Origin: Paracoccaceae bacterium
Lineage (GTDB): Bacteria; Pseudomonadota; Alphaproteobacteria; Rhodobacterales; Rhodobacteraceae
DNA length: 64,000 bases
Assembly: GCA_021296235.1 (NCBI GenBank)
Contig: JAGWAS010000001.1
Coordinates: forward strand, 62,001-126,000
Direction of reading: 5' to 3'
Shown here: positions 1 through 9,888 of the stretch, one piece after another
Numbering within the stretch: the stretch's first letter is position 1
How the letters are laid out: each line of letters starts with the position of its first letter
Translations under genes and position numbers: made by a program
The notes under the pieces: model-generated
The model's database searches: none
Seen by the model: the letters and a program-made list of their open reading frames with translations, nothing else
Told to the model about the DNA's origin: nothing

Positions 1-1083
1 CACCAAATAGACTGAATCAGCAACCGGCCAAACCGGACTGTATGACCCTTCCGTCACAGTCCATTTGGCTTGCCCGCTGACTATGTCCACCGCAGACATC
101 CGCCCTGCTTGATTGGCTGCGTATACAACATCTCCGCTGACGACCGGACCACCGGAAACTGCGATCAGCGACGAGCGTGCCGCAGGACCTCTCGATCCTC
201 CGACCTTGGCCGACCAAACGACGAGGCCGGTTTTCGGGTTGACGGCTTGGATCGCACCCGACGGATAGGGCATGATGACCAACCCCCCGGCAATGGCCGG
301 TGCAGCTCCGCTTGTGATGTTTGCATCTGCCTCCGTGCTCTGCCAGCGCCAACGCAAACGCCCGTTGGTGAGATCAACCGCCCACGCCCTGCTGTCCTGG
401 GTTACAACATAAACAAGCCCGTCAGAGACCGCCGGTGCCAATGTTGCCGGAGCGTCAAACTTCTGTATCCAATTGTTTTCACCGGTGGTTGCGTCAAGGG
501 CGTGAAGCTCACCGAAACCCGTTGTTGCAAACAGGATTCCGCTTCCGAACGCCAGGCCGCCGCTTGATGCATCAGTTGCACCCTCACCTTCGGGAACCAG
601 ATTTCGCGACCAGACAAGCTCTCCTTCATTAGAATGTGCCGTAACCCGCGCCTCCGAGTCCATCGCATATATCAGACCGCCTGCATATACCGGGGACGCA
701 TTGAGGCGTTGTTTCCTGCTGTTTCCCTTGCCTATTGAAACCGACCAGACCTGCGAAAGCCGGTTTGAAAGTGCAAGGTTCTCCAACCTGTTGCCGGTGG
801 TTCCGCCAGTTGTCGTCCATTCGGTGTAATTTCCTGCGTCCGGATGAGCCAACGGACGCAACTGGTGCAAATCCGGGTCGAATTGCAGGTCAACGACACC
901 GCTGACCTCAGGCCCCGAGACAAACTCGGTTGATTCCGAAAGCGGAACACGAACGTCAATCCGTTTGCCCGGAAGCACGTCCTCCCTTTCGGAACAGGCC
1001 ATCAACACGGCCCCGGAAACTAACAGGGCAAGCATCATGACACCGCACGACCTGCCTGCCCTCGCAGATTGTCTATTGTTCAA
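1..1083 (-). CDS. bamB: Outer-membrane assembly lipoprotein BamB (3' end missing)
   Basis: This is a PQQ-type beta-propeller lipoprotein, the BamB subunit of the BAM complex that inserts beta-barrel proteins into the outer membrane. The frame is open from the left edge of the window, so the C-terminus is missing. Repeated propeller motifs are visible, such as GGLIYAMDSEARVTA and LHALDATTGENNW. An ATG lies at 1038, but the TTG at 1083 gives a better signal peptide: a basic n-region (NNRQSARAGR), a hydrophobic core and a lipobox LMAC. It also has an AAGGA about 12 bases upstream, so I chose TTG. The YfgM-like gene lies 61 bases upstream on the same strand. Both handle envelope protein traffic and probably form one operon, as is common in Proteobacteria. 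The family call is solid; the start is inferred. Confidence 0.85.
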   Translation of the reverse strand, partial: MNNRQSARAGRSCGVMMLALLVSGAVLMACSEREDVLPGKRIDVRVPLSESTEFVSGPEVSGVVDLQFDPDLHQLRPLAHPDAGNYTEWTTTGGTTGNRLENLALSNRLSQVWSVSIGKGNSRKQRLNASPVYAGGLIYAMDSEARVTAHSNEGELVWSRNLVPEGEGATDASSGGLAFGSGILFATTGFGELHALDATTGENNWIQKFDAPATLAPAVSDGLVYVVTQDSRAWAVDLTNGRLRWRWQSTEADANITSGAAPAIAGGLVIMPYPSGAIQAVNPKTGLVVWSAKVGGSRGPAARSSLIAVSGGPVVSGDVVYAANQAGRMSAVDIVSGQAKWTVTEGSYSPVWPVADSVYLV

Positions 1084-1144
1084 CGCACCCAAATCCTTCG
1101 CAACCTCTTGCAACGGGAATCCGGCGATGGCCGCCGGCCTTCAG

Positions 1145-1792
1145 TTAGGAATCCGCCTCAAGTTCCGCCAGAAAACCTGCAACCCGGTTTGACATCTCCC
1201 GCGGAACACCGGATTCGGAACGCAATATACGCAAAATGGAAATAGCCTCGGCCACCTCGCCCATCCTCTCAAGATTGTGCGCCTTCATTTCCATGGCCAG
1301 CAGCCTGAATTCAGAATCCCTTTCGATCATTCCGTCCAACTCTTTGACCACATCTTCGGGTGGGTCCGTATCCTGACGGATGGCAATCGACTTGAGCAAG
1401 GCCAGATCCCGGTAAACTATTGAAACATCTTTGTTGTTGGACACAAGATCCAAGCGTTCCAATGAATTGTCCTGCATTCCATCGTCCAGCATTGCTGCGG
1501 CAACAATGAAATCCCTGATCGCTCTTGCATCCAAATTGTCGATCTCAATTTTGTCCAATCGGGCAATCCGCTCGGCGGGCGATTCCTCAGAACTCGCGGC
1601 AAGGATTGAATCCCCGACAGCCTCGGCCTCCAAACGCTGGTTTGCCGTTGACCACTCGCGGTATGCCGTGCCGCCGACCAGTGCCAGCACCGCCAGTATG
1701 CCCAACCAACCGTAGCGGCGAAACAGCCGATAGAGTCGATCCCTGCGAACCTCCTCCTTGACCTCACCTATGAACGAGTCGGGATTGCTCAA
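1145..1792 (-). CDS. YfgM-like tetratricopeptide membrane protein
   Basis: A protein of about 215 residues with a short basic cytoplasmic N-terminus (EVKEEVRRDRLYRLFRRYGW), one transmembrane helix (GILAVLALVGGTAYREW) and a long helical periplasmic part. This is the layout of the YfgM/TPR_21 family, which associates with the SecYEG translocon and periplasmic chaperones. The open frame extends upstream to 1837. I place the start at TTG 1792 because it is preceded by GGAG with 7-base spacing, and the protein then begins with S-N-P-D-S-F, as I recall for alphaproteobacterial homologues. It sits directly upstream of bamB on the same strand, and the pairing supports an envelope role. The TPR repeats are weak to the eye, so the family call is fairly but not fully certain. 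Confidence 0.75.
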   Translation of the reverse strand: MSNPDSFIGEVKEEVRRDRLYRLFRRYGWLGILAVLALVGGTAYREWSTANQRLEAEAVGDSILAASSEESPAERIARLDKIEIDNLDARAIRDFIVAAAMLDDGMQDNSLERLDLVSNNKDVSIVYRDLALLKSIAIRQDTDPPEDVVKELDGMIERDSEFRLLAMEMKAHNLERMGEVAEAISILRILRSESGVPREMSNRVAGFLAELEADS

Positions 1793-1939
1793 TTTCTTGC
1801 TCCGGGTTTTGCGCGCTTCTACTCCGATCCCCCACAATTTACCAATGCCTATATTGGATGCAAATCTTGTTCCGACCGATGATTGACATTAGACTCAGCA
1901 CAGACCGCCAGCCTCACCCCCAGGGAGCTTGGGATCGTC

Positions 1940-3094
1940 ATGAGATTAGCATCCATATTGACGGCGATCGTCGTTGCCGCCGGTCTGTACGCGTTTGTCA
2001 TCGAACGCGATGCTGTTCTGGCCATTGCGCGCAGCAGGTTGAACATGGAGCCGGTCGCTGCCAGCAACACCGATTTTGGCCAGAATTCCGCAACCGAGGT
2101 TGCTGCCGCAGGGAGGGGTCCTTCGGGCGAAAGCGAAAGCGAATCAACTGGTGCCGTTCGTGTCGTCGCGATCAGGTCAAATGCACGTCCGGTCGAGTCC
2201 GGCGTGATCGTGCGGGGTCAGACAGAGGCGCTGCGGTTCGTTGACATCAGATCGCAGGCTTCCGGACTCGTGGTGTCCAAACCCCTGCGAAAGGGCGCAT
2301 TTGTATCCGAGGGTCAGGTTGTGTGCGTACTGGATCCTGGATCCAAATTCGCCGATCTGAAGGAGGCACGGGCCCGTTTTGAGGAAGCAGCGGTCAACGA
2401 AATGACAGCTTCAAAGCTTGCTGAAGAAGGGTTTGCCACGCAGAACCGAAGGAATTCGGCCAAGGCGACACTTGAATCGGCAGAGGCAGCGGTCGAGCGG
2501 GCCCAGGTCGCAATTGACCGGCTTGACATGACCGCTCCATTCGACGGTTTGCTGGAATCAGATGCAGCGGAAACCGGTTCGTTGCTCCAGCCCGGTTCGC
2601 TGTGTGCAAGGGTTGTCCAGCTTGATCCGATCAAGATTGTCGGACATTTGTCGGATACGGAGGTTGATCGGATTCAAGCCGGAAATGAAGCGTCGGCAAG
2701 GTTTACGTCAGGCAGGACAACCTCAGGGAAGGTAACGTACATCTCAAGGTCCGGAGATCCCGAAACCCGAACATTCAGGCTTGAGATCGAAGTGGCCAAC
2801 ACTGATCTATCCATCCGTGACGGCTCCGCCGTTGAAGTATTCATCGCATCCGCAAGTGAGTTGGCCCACTTGGTGCCCCAATCAGCGATGACCCTCAATG
2901 ACGCGGGACAGATCGGGCTGCGCACAGTTGAGGGCGGCAAGGCCAGTTTCAATCCCATAAAGATCGTACGGGACACGCCCGAAGGGGCGTGGGTTAAGGG
3001 ATTGCCCGAGAAGGCCGACGTCATCGTCGTTGGCCACGAATACGTTGTCGAAGGCTCGCCGGTGCTTGTGTCGTACAGAGATCCTGCATCATGA
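1940..3094 (+). CDS. RND efflux membrane-fusion (periplasmic adaptor) subunit
   Basis: An HlyD/AcrA-type adaptor of about 384 residues that would link the inner-membrane RND pump encoded next to an outer-membrane channel. It has an N-terminal hydrophobic anchor (LTAIVVAAGLYAFVI), a lipoyl/barrel-sandwich half (SGLVVSKPLRKGAFVSEGQV), an alpha-helical hairpin rich in A, E and R, the second lipoyl half (MTAPFDGLLESDAAETGSLL) and a beta-barrel/membrane-proximal region. The frame is open from TTG 1883. I prefer ATG 1940 because it begins directly with the signal/anchor and has AGGGAG upstream. The stop overlaps the pump start by four bases (ATGA), so the two are translationally coupled. No TolC-like gene is present in the window. 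The substrate cannot be told from sequence. Confidence 0.85.
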   Translation: MRLASILTAIVVAAGLYAFVIERDAVLAIARSRLNMEPVAASNTDFGQNSATEVAAAGRGPSGESESESTGAVRVVAIRSNARPVESGVIVRGQTEALRFVDIRSQASGLVVSKPLRKGAFVSEGQVVCVLDPGSKFADLKEARARFEEAAVNEMTASKLAEEGFATQNRRNSAKATLESAEAAVERAQVAIDRLDMTAPFDGLLESDAAETGSLLQPGSLCARVVQLDPIKIVGHLSDTEVDRIQAGNEASARFTSGRTTSGKVTYISRSGDPETRTFRLEIEVANTDLSIRDGSAVEVFIASASELAHLVPQSAMTLNDAGQIGLRTVEGGKASFNPIKIVRDTPEGAWVKGLPEKADVIVVGHEYVVEGSPVLVSYRDPAS

Positions 3095-6000
3095 CACGGA
3101 TTGTTGATTGGGCGGCTTCACACGCCAGAATGGTGATTGCTTGCCTGATTCTGTCTTTGACGACAGGGGGGCTTGCGTATGTCGGATTGCCGAAGGAAGG
3201 CGCTCCTGACATCGAAATCCCGGCCTATTTCGTTTCCGTGGTTTTTCCAGGAATATCGGCGGAGGACAGCGAAAGGCTCCTGGTCAAACCCCTTGAGGCT
3301 CGACTCAAGGATGTTGACGGCTTGGATGAGTTGTTCGCGGTTGCTGATGAAGGGTATGCCGGCGTTTCGCTGCTTTTCGATTTTGGATTGGACAGGAGCG
3401 CAACACTTGCGGAAATCCGCGATCTGGTCGATCGCGCCGAAGCGGAATTTCCGGAAGGCGGAAACAAACCGTCGATCAACGAGTTCAGTTTTTCCGAATT
3501 GCCGATTTTGGTGATTGGCCTCAAGGGGTCAGTGCCGGACCGCACGCTCATGCAGGTTGCAGATGAGTTGAAGGAGGAGATCGAAGAACTGGAGGAGGTG
3601 CTTGAGGTCGGACTAACCGGCATGAGGGAGGAAATGGTCGAGGTGATCATTGATCCTCTGCAACTCGAAGCATATGGCGTCGCGGCAAACGACATCATTG
3701 GAATTGTCTCACGGAACAACCGGTTGATTGCCGCTGGAGAGGTTCAAACCGGGCGGGGTGCCTTTGCCGTAAAAATTCCTTCCTCATTCGAACATCCGAG
3801 CGACGTTTATGACATACCCCTGAAGGTCAATGGAGATCGGGTCGTAACCCTTGGGGATGTTTCTGACATCAGGATGACGTTCGGCGACAGAACGGCAATT
3901 TCCCGCAACAACGGCAAGTCGACCATTGCCCTGCAAGTCGTCAAAAGGAAGGGTTACAATCTCATCGACACGTCGGCCAATGTCATCAGGGTCGCCGAAG
4001 AGCTCAGGCAGTCATGGCCTCCTTCACTGCGGGATGCCGTCGACTACGAAATCACACAAAACCTGAGTCGGCGCGTACAGGACATGGTCGACCAACTCGA
4101 AAATTCCGTTCTCACGGCTGTCTCACTGGTGATGGTCGTGGTGCTGGCGATTCTTGGCATAAGATCCGCCCTCCTGGTTGGGTTCGCAATTCCGTCCTCA
4201 TTCCTGTTGTGCTTCTCGTTTCTTGCCCTGATGTCGATTTCAATTTCGAACATCGTCATGTTCGCTTTGATTCTTGCGGTAGGAATGCTGGTCGACAGCG
4301 CAATTGTCATCGTTGAACTCGCCGACCGCCGCATCAGGGAGGGAACAACACCGATGTTGGCCTTCGTCTCGGCGGCAAAGAGAATGTTCTGGCCGATCCT
4401 CTCATCGACAGCGACGACCCTTTGCGCATTTCTGCCCATGCTGTTCTGGCCCGGCGTTGCCGGACAGTTCATGGGAACGATGCCGATCACCATTATCTTT
4501 GTGCTGACAGCCTCAATGTTTGTGGCACTTATCTTCCTTCCGGTGGTTGGTGGAATTTCGGGGCGGATTTCGAACCGGTTCGCTAGGATGTCAAATCTCT
4601 TGGGACAAATGCACTTTCTTGTGCGCACGATGTTCCTCCTTGCGAACCTGGCCCTGCTCTTTGGCTCGGCGATGCTGGCATTGCAGCCGGGAACCGTCGC
4701 GATTCCGCCTTTGCGCGCCGCCGGACTCAACGAGTCGCTGCCCTTCTTCATCCTGTTTGTCGTGTTGTCGGTGAGTTTGACGGTCATCATGAAGTCATTC
4801 AGCTTCCGGATTAGGTCGCCACAGCTCCGTTTCAGACGGCGACGGAGCATTGTCGCCGCGGGAACACGACTGCTCGTCGGCAACCCGATAATGCCGGTAG
4901 TCTGCATCGTCGCCGTCCTGGCGGCTGTATTCGGCACATTCCAGCTCTACCGGGCAAACAATCTCGGCGTTTCGTTCTTTGTCGACACCGAACCGGAAAC
5001 TGTAAACTTCTACGTGCGCGCAAGGGGTAACCTCAGCCTCCAGGAAAAGGATGATCTTGTCAGGCAGGTCGAATCGGTCGTCATTGCAACCGAAGGTGTG
5101 GCGAATGTCTTTGCCTATGCCGGAGCCGCCGGCCTAAGCAGCGACCTTGGTCCGGGAGGTTCGTCCAAACCCAACGACACGGTCGGCGAACTCCGGATCG
5201 AATTCCTGCCATGGGAGCAACGTCAGGCAATTGGCGGGCTGGTTTCCGACACCAACAACATCCTTGAGCAGATTGAGTCGAGTGCGAGTGAGATTCCAGG
5301 AATCTACATTGATTTTCAAGTAGAGACGAATGGACCAAGCGGCGGCAAGCCCGTCCACCTGCGCCTGCTCGGCGAGAACTGGGACGCACTGCTGGCGGCC
5401 GCCGGCGCAGTCAGGCACAAATTTGAAAACACCAAAGGGCTCGTCTTGGTCGACGACACCCGACCGCTGCCCGGAATCGATTGGAAGATCGAAGTTGATG
5501 TCGAGCGGGCCGGCAGGTACGGAACCGATGTTGCGACTGTCGGTGGCCTTGTGCAGCTCGTAACCCGGGGAATATCGGTTGGCACGATGCGAACCGACAC
5601 TTCGGACAAGGAAATTGACATTCGTGTGAGGTTCCCGGAGAGCGACCGGCATCTTTCAACCTTGGATGAACTCAGGGTGAATTCCCGGAACGGATTGGTT
5701 CCACTGTCGAACTTCGTAACGCGCACACCGGTTACCAGCGTTGGACAAATTTCGCGGTTTAACCAATCCAGGTACATTGATGTCAAGGCTGACATGCGGT
5801 TCGGCCTGCGCAATGAGGATGGGGCCCCGATTACGCCAACTGAGCGCATTCAGTACTTGGACGAATGGCTCTCAACCGAGGCGGATCTTCCGAACGGCAT
5901 CGAGTGGACCTGGACCGGTGATCAGCAGTCGCAGTCGGAAAGTCAGGAGTTCCTCATGAAGGCGTTCGCCGGAGCGCTCGGCCTGATGTTTGCGGTTCTG

Positions 6001-6768
6001 CTGGCCCAATTCAACAGCCTTTACCAGGCAATTCTTGTCCTTCTTGCCGTTGTCATGTCCACAACAGGTGTGCTGCTGGGAATGGTGGTGCTGCAGCAAC
6101 CTTTCTCAATCATCATGACCGGCCTCGGCATCGTCGCCCTCGCCGGAATTGTCGTGAACAACAACATTGTCCTGATTGACACGTTTCAAGAGTACGCGCG
6201 TTTCATGCCAAAGATTGAAGCAATCATCAGAACTGTGGAGACCCGCCTGCGGCCGGTTCTTCTGACCTCCATTACGACGGTTGCCGGTCTTACCCCCATG
6301 ATGTTCGGATTTTCGATCGACATTGTTGGGGGCGGCTATGCCGTCGATACACCATCGGCGCTCTGGTGGAAGTCCCTTGCCGCTGCCGTTGTCTTTGGCC
6401 TTTCTACCGCCACCGTGCTTACGCTTGTGTTCACACCGGCAATGCTTGCCTTACCCGAATGGGCCCGCAAGGGATCATACGGCGCAAGTCGTCTCCTGTT
6501 TGCCTTGGTCGGAGGCAGGCGCAGCCGAACCGCAAGGGATCTTGGGGTTCAGCGGGCACTCAGGAAAGCAGGAAATCCGACGATTCTATGGAATCAGGAG
6601 TTGACTGACGACAACGCCGAAGCTCTGGACGCCACCGGCGGGATAAATGCAGGCAAACCCGAACAGGACCAAACCTTGGACGCGGAAAGGCACGAGGCGG
6701 ACACCCGCCAACCGACACTTGGCGGCGGCGCCTTTGCCCCGCCCTCAGGATTGACTGCGGCGGAATAG
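3091..6768 (+). CDS. RND-family efflux permease, long form
   Basis: An inner-membrane proton-driven exporter of the AcrB/MexB superfamily. It has an N-terminal helix (residues ~10-33), a large periplasmic loop, a helix bundle at ~336-488 containing GMLVDSAIVIVELADRR, a second periplasmic loop, and a final bundle at ~957-1125 containing GIVVNNNIVLIDTF. At 1225 residues it is longer than the usual ~1030-1050. The surplus comes from two extra hydrophobic segments (~509-532 and ~550-570) between canonical TM6 and TM7, and a hydrophilic C-terminal tail of about 90 residues rich in E, D, T and G. It overlaps the adaptor gene by four bases. Family membership is certain; the transported substrate is unknown. 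Confidence 0.9.
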   Translation: MTRIVDWAASHARMVIACLILSLTTGGLAYVGLPKEGAPDIEIPAYFVSVVFPGISAEDSERLLVKPLEARLKDVDGLDELFAVADEGYAGVSLLFDFGLDRSATLAEIRDLVDRAEAEFPEGGNKPSINEFSFSELPILVIGLKGSVPDRTLMQVADELKEEIEELEEVLEVGLTGMREEMVEVIIDPLQLEAYGVAANDIIGIVSRNNRLIAAGEVQTGRGAFAVKIPSSFEHPSDVYDIPLKVNGDRVVTLGDVSDIRMTFGDRTAISRNNGKSTIALQVVKRKGYNLIDTSANVIRVAEELRQSWPPSLRDAVDYEITQNLSRRVQDMVDQLENSVLTAVSLVMVVVLAILGIRSALLVGFAIPSSFLLCFSFLALMSISISNIVMFALILAVGMLVDSAIVIVELADRRIREGTTPMLAFVSAAKRMFWPILSSTATTLCAFLPMLFWPGVAGQFMGTMPITIIFVLTASMFVALIFLPVVGGISGRISNRFARMSNLLGQMHFLVRTMFLLANLALLFGSAMLALQPGTVAIPPLRAAGLNESLPFFILFVVLSVSLTVIMKSFSFRIRSPQLRFRRRRSIVAAGTRLLVGNPIMPVVCIVAVLAAVFGTFQLYRANNLGVSFFVDTEPETVNFYVRARGNLSLQEKDDLVRQVESVVIATEGVANVFAYAGAAGLSSDLGPGGSSKPNDTVGELRIEFLPWEQRQAIGGLVSDTNNILEQIESSASEIPGIYIDFQVETNGPSGGKPVHLRLLGENWDALLAAAGAVRHKFENTKGLVLVDDTRPLPGIDWKIEVDVERAGRYGTDVATVGGLVQLVTRGISVGTMRTDTSDKEIDIRVRFPESDRHLSTLDELRVNSRNGLVPLSNFVTRTPVTSVGQISRFNQSRYIDVKADMRFGLRNEDGAPITPTERIQYLDEWLSTEADLPNGIEWTWTGDQQSQSESQEFLMKAFAGALGLMFAVLLAQFNSLYQAILVLLAVVMSTTGVLLGMVVLQQPFSIIMTGLGIVALAGIVVNNNIVLIDTFQEYARFMPKIEAIIRTVETRLRPVLLTSITTVAGLTPMMFGFSIDIVGGGYAVDTPSALWWKSLAAAVVFGLSTATVLTLVFTPAMLALPEWARKGSYGASRLLFALVGGRRSRTARDLGVQRALRKAGNPTILWNQELTDDNAEALDATGGINAGKPEQDQTLDAERHEADTRQPTLGGGAFAPPSGLTAAE

Positions 6769-6864
6769 GTTTTCATCCAAGATTCCGAAGCACCTTGGCT
6801 GTGCCTGTTGGGCAAAATGCGAACAGCAGATGCGATCTTTCGGACCGATCGGCAAGGACCGAAT

Positions 6865-9777
6865 TCACCAAAGCGGATCAATAAGGTTGCTGTCGTCCGG
6901 AATCGCAAAAATTTGACCGGGATAGATCAGGTGAGGATTCTCGATTTGATCCCTGTTTGCATTGAATATGTTGACGTAGAGGCGGCCTAGTCCGTACTGC
7001 TTGCGTGAAATTCCCCAAAGCGTAAACCCGCGCTGGACCGCCAACAGGCTGATGACCGGGCCCTGCTCTGCCTGATTGGGATCATCGTCTTTGCCAAGGG
7101 AAGCGATTTCAAGCATTTCGCGTGCATGTTCAGGTGCTTCCTTCTGAAAAGGCATCTCGACGCTGTTCACAGAGTTGCCTGCACTGTCGACCTCGTCGAC
7201 ACGAAGGACGTAGCGTCCAGGATCAACCCCCACCAAATCCGTCCACCAACTACCCCCCGGGGAAATCTCCCTGGATTTAACCAGTTCGCCATTCAAAAAG
7301 ATCTTGATGCTGCCCGCATCCAGCATTGTGCTGCCGGCAATGAAAACTTCTCCCTCCTTGTCATATGAAACAATCTCAACCAGCAGTTGGCCTTCCTCGT
7401 CAGGAACGGAAGGCTGGAGCAGGCGCACTCCTTTATCTGTTGCAAGCAGAACCGAAGGCTGCAGATTTGCCAAGTTGGCGAATTCGGTATTTGGCGCTTC
7501 GATTGCTGCAAAGGAATCCAACTCAGCGCCCTCCTCGGACACCACTTCCGATGCGGCAAGCTTACCTTGCGGAACCACAACAAAAACCGCATTGTCCGAA
7601 TCGACCGATCGTCCGTCCGGAAGGATCGCCCTAAGGCCGATCGCCAAAGTGTCGCGCTGCGTATCCACACTGAATATCATCGCAAACTGCCCGATTCGCC
7701 CAACGGCTTGGGAGCCGGCGACATCCCCGTCGACCAGAGCCTCCACCAGGGAACCAGCCGGTGCGCGGCCGGCAAGCACCGTGGTTCCGAAACTGTCCAC
7801 CCTCACGAGATCAAAGGTTGGCGGCACCGGTGCATCCGGCATGGGTTCATCCACGTTCAAGGACCCAACATCACCGTCCTTCAACGTTTCCACTTGGAGA
7901 TCCAACTGACCTGCTGACGCTGATTTTTCCCCAACATCGGTGGGTTCCCCGACGGACGAACCGGAACCGCCTTCAGTTCCGACTCCGGCACGAGTCGATT
8001 CCGAGGTTTCGGCCAAGACACCAAGGACGTCCGTCCCAGCCGCAGCCGTTTCCCCGTCTGTCGACTCCACATGCGCCTCGGTTGCGCCACTTCCGTCACG
8101 ACCGGCCACTGCAGCATCGTCCCGGCATGGGGTTGCGGCACTTAACGCATCGTCGGAATGTTCAACATCGACTGGCTCATTCGAACACGGATCAACCTCA
8201 GTTTCCATTGGCGTGTCGGCCGGTTCGGATCCTGCGCCTCCTTCCCCGTTCGAAGTAACCGCCTGTTCAACAGCATCCGGAACCAAGACCGCTTCCTCCA
8301 CCTTGCCTCCCGCGTCAGCAGTTTGTTCAACTGTCGAAGTGTCCGTTTCAGCAGCCTCCTTTTCCGCAATTGCAATGGCGGCCTCAGCGGCGACTTCCTC
8401 TTCTGATTGATCCTGAAGTGCCACAGTTGCCTCGGCTCCGTCCCTCACTGGAGGAACCAACCCTCCCGGGCAGGTTGATGCATCGTCGGTTGCATCACTG
8501 GAATGTTCCACGCCAACCGACTCATCCGCACACGGATCAACCTCAGTTGCCAATGGCATGTCAGCGGGCCCCGATTGTGCTTCGGATTGAGCAATCGTTG
8601 CCTCTTCCGAAACCGCAACCTGCTCCACAGCATCCGGAGTCAACTCAGCAGCGTCCAGAGCCAAATCAGCTTGACCCGCATTTTCTCCTGTGCCGGCAAT
8701 CTGTTCGGTTGTCGAAGTGTCCGTTTCAGCAACCTGCCCATCGGAAATCGGGTTGACGGTTTCACCATCGATTTGCGCCTCTGACTGATCCTCAAGAGCT
8801 GCAGAAGCTTCGGTTTCATCCCGACCAATCGCAATAATGCCGCCTGGGCAGGGAACAGCGCCTTCAGTTGCATCACCGGAATGTTCAGGATTGGCCGGAT
8901 CTTCTTGGCAGGGATCAACCCCTGTTTCGGGTTGTGCAATCGTCGGGACTCCGGAAACTGCCGATTGATCCTCGGCGTCCGAGCGCAAATTCGATTCACC
9001 GGCCAAGTTCTTGTCGTTTGAGGAAAGCTCGACGGCCTGCATCTCATCCGGACTGTGTCCTGCGTCCGCCGGTTTCACACCGGCATCTCGTTCCGTGGCG
9101 TCCATTGTGCCACCAGGTGGCTCGGAAGCATCACCCGACAAACCGACAGCTTCTTCAACTGCGGTCGGCGCAGCTAGCGCGTTTTCCTCCGTCGACACTG
9201 TATCGTCCGCCGGTTTCACACCGGCATCTCGCCCCGTGGCGTCCATTGTACCATCCGGCGGCTCGGAAGCATCGCCCGACAAACCGACAGCTTCTTCAAC
9301 CGCGGTCGGCGCAACTAACGCGTTTTCCTCCGTCGACCCTGTATCGTCCGCCGGTTTCACACCAACATCTCGCCCCGTGGCGTCCATTGTGCCATCCGGC
9401 GGCTCGGAAGCATCGCCCGACAAACCGACAGCTTCTTCAACTGCGGTCGGCGCAACTAACGCGTTTTCCTCCGTCGACCCTGTATCGTCCGCCGTGGATA
9501 TGCCGTCTTGTCCGTCGGTTCCGAGCGCAGTCGCAGTGCCGTCCCTCTGCGATTCGTCAATTCCTTCCGCAGGTTTGGAATCCTTGATGCCGCTCGACAC
9601 CGCTTCCCCTGCAGCAGCCGGTGTGCTCTCCTCAGTGCTTGCTGAGGGGGCAACAGCATCGGACCCCTGCGGTTCCTCTTGGGTCAAGAAGTAAAGGAGT
9701 GCCGCAATCGCCACCAATGTCACAACAATGAACGTGGCGGGGATTGAACCGAGCTTTAAAGGTTTGTTGTCAACCAT
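6865..9777 (-). CDS. Large membrane-anchored LysM protein with acidic repeats and Ig-like domain
   Basis: A 970-residue protein with a short cytoplasmic N-terminus and one transmembrane helix (residues ~13-32, FIVVTLVAIAALLYFL). A very long acidic, Ala/Glu/Asp/Thr-rich and probably disordered periplasmic stretch follows. It includes three near-identical 47-residue repeats and, further on, three diverged repeats each carrying a cysteine pair (pattern DPC...EHS.DA...PC). After residue ~660 come folded beta-rich parts, an Ig-like segment (LNGELVKSREISPGGSWW) and a C-terminal LysM (GFTLWGISRKQYGLGRLYVN). LysM binds peptidoglycan, so the protein may tether the inner membrane to the wall. It faces the RND pump gene tail to tail across about 100 bases. 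The exact role is unknown. Confidence 0.8.
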   Translation of the reverse strand: MVDNKPLKLGSIPATFIVVTLVAIAALLYFLTQEEPQGSDAVAPSASTEESTPAAAGEAVSSGIKDSKPAEGIDESQRDGTATALGTDGQDGISTADDTGSTEENALVAPTAVEEAVGLSGDASEPPDGTMDATGRDVGVKPADDTGSTEENALVAPTAVEEAVGLSGDASEPPDGTMDATGRDAGVKPADDTVSTEENALAAPTAVEEAVGLSGDASEPPGGTMDATERDAGVKPADAGHSPDEMQAVELSSNDKNLAGESNLRSDAEDQSAVSGVPTIAQPETGVDPCQEDPANPEHSGDATEGAVPCPGGIIAIGRDETEASAALEDQSEAQIDGETVNPISDGQVAETDTSTTEQIAGTGENAGQADLALDAAELTPDAVEQVAVSEEATIAQSEAQSGPADMPLATEVDPCADESVGVEHSSDATDDASTCPGGLVPPVRDGAEATVALQDQSEEEVAAEAAIAIAEKEAAETDTSTVEQTADAGGKVEEAVLVPDAVEQAVTSNGEGGAGSEPADTPMETEVDPCSNEPVDVEHSDDALSAATPCRDDAAVAGRDGSGATEAHVESTDGETAAAGTDVLGVLAETSESTRAGVGTEGGSGSSVGEPTDVGEKSASAGQLDLQVETLKDGDVGSLNVDEPMPDAPVPPTFDLVRVDSFGTTVLAGRAPAGSLVEALVDGDVAGSQAVGRIGQFAMIFSVDTQRDTLAIGLRAILPDGRSVDSDNAVFVVVPQGKLAASEVVSEEGAELDSFAAIEAPNTEFANLANLQPSVLLATDKGVRLLQPSVPDEEGQLLVEIVSYDKEGEVFIAGSTMLDAGSIKIFLNGELVKSREISPGGSWWTDLVGVDPGRYVLRVDEVDSAGNSVNSVEMPFQKEAPEHAREMLEIASLGKDDDPNQAEQGPVISLLAVQRGFTLWGISRKQYGLGRLYVNIFNANRDQIENPHLIYPGQIFAIPDDSNLIDPLW
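9064..9486 (-). repeat. Three tandem 141-bp coding repeats
   Basis: The marker sequence GTCCGCCGGTTTCACACC recurs at 9064, 9205 and 9346, and a truncated copy begins at 9487, giving a period of 141 bases (47 codons). The units differ by only a few substitutions and lie in frame in the LysM gene, encoding repeats that contain STEENAL and GLSGDASEPP. The near-identity suggests recent duplication or ongoing homogenisation. Confidence 0.92.
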
Positions 9778-9888
9778 TCAGACGTTCCGAGAGGACTTGT
9801 TTCGTGTCCGCGGATCAAAAACATTGGTGTGTCCGGTTGGGCGTAGATAGTATAAATTGGCAGGCAACGAAAGCTCTACTGGTCGGTT

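Noticed and set aside
8868-9694. Long plus-strand open frames (8868-9587 and 9011-9694) opposite the LysM gene
   Set aside because: They are antisense shadows of the repetitive, low-complexity coding sequence; they have no domain, and the minus-strand reading has a helix, an Ig-like part and a LysM.
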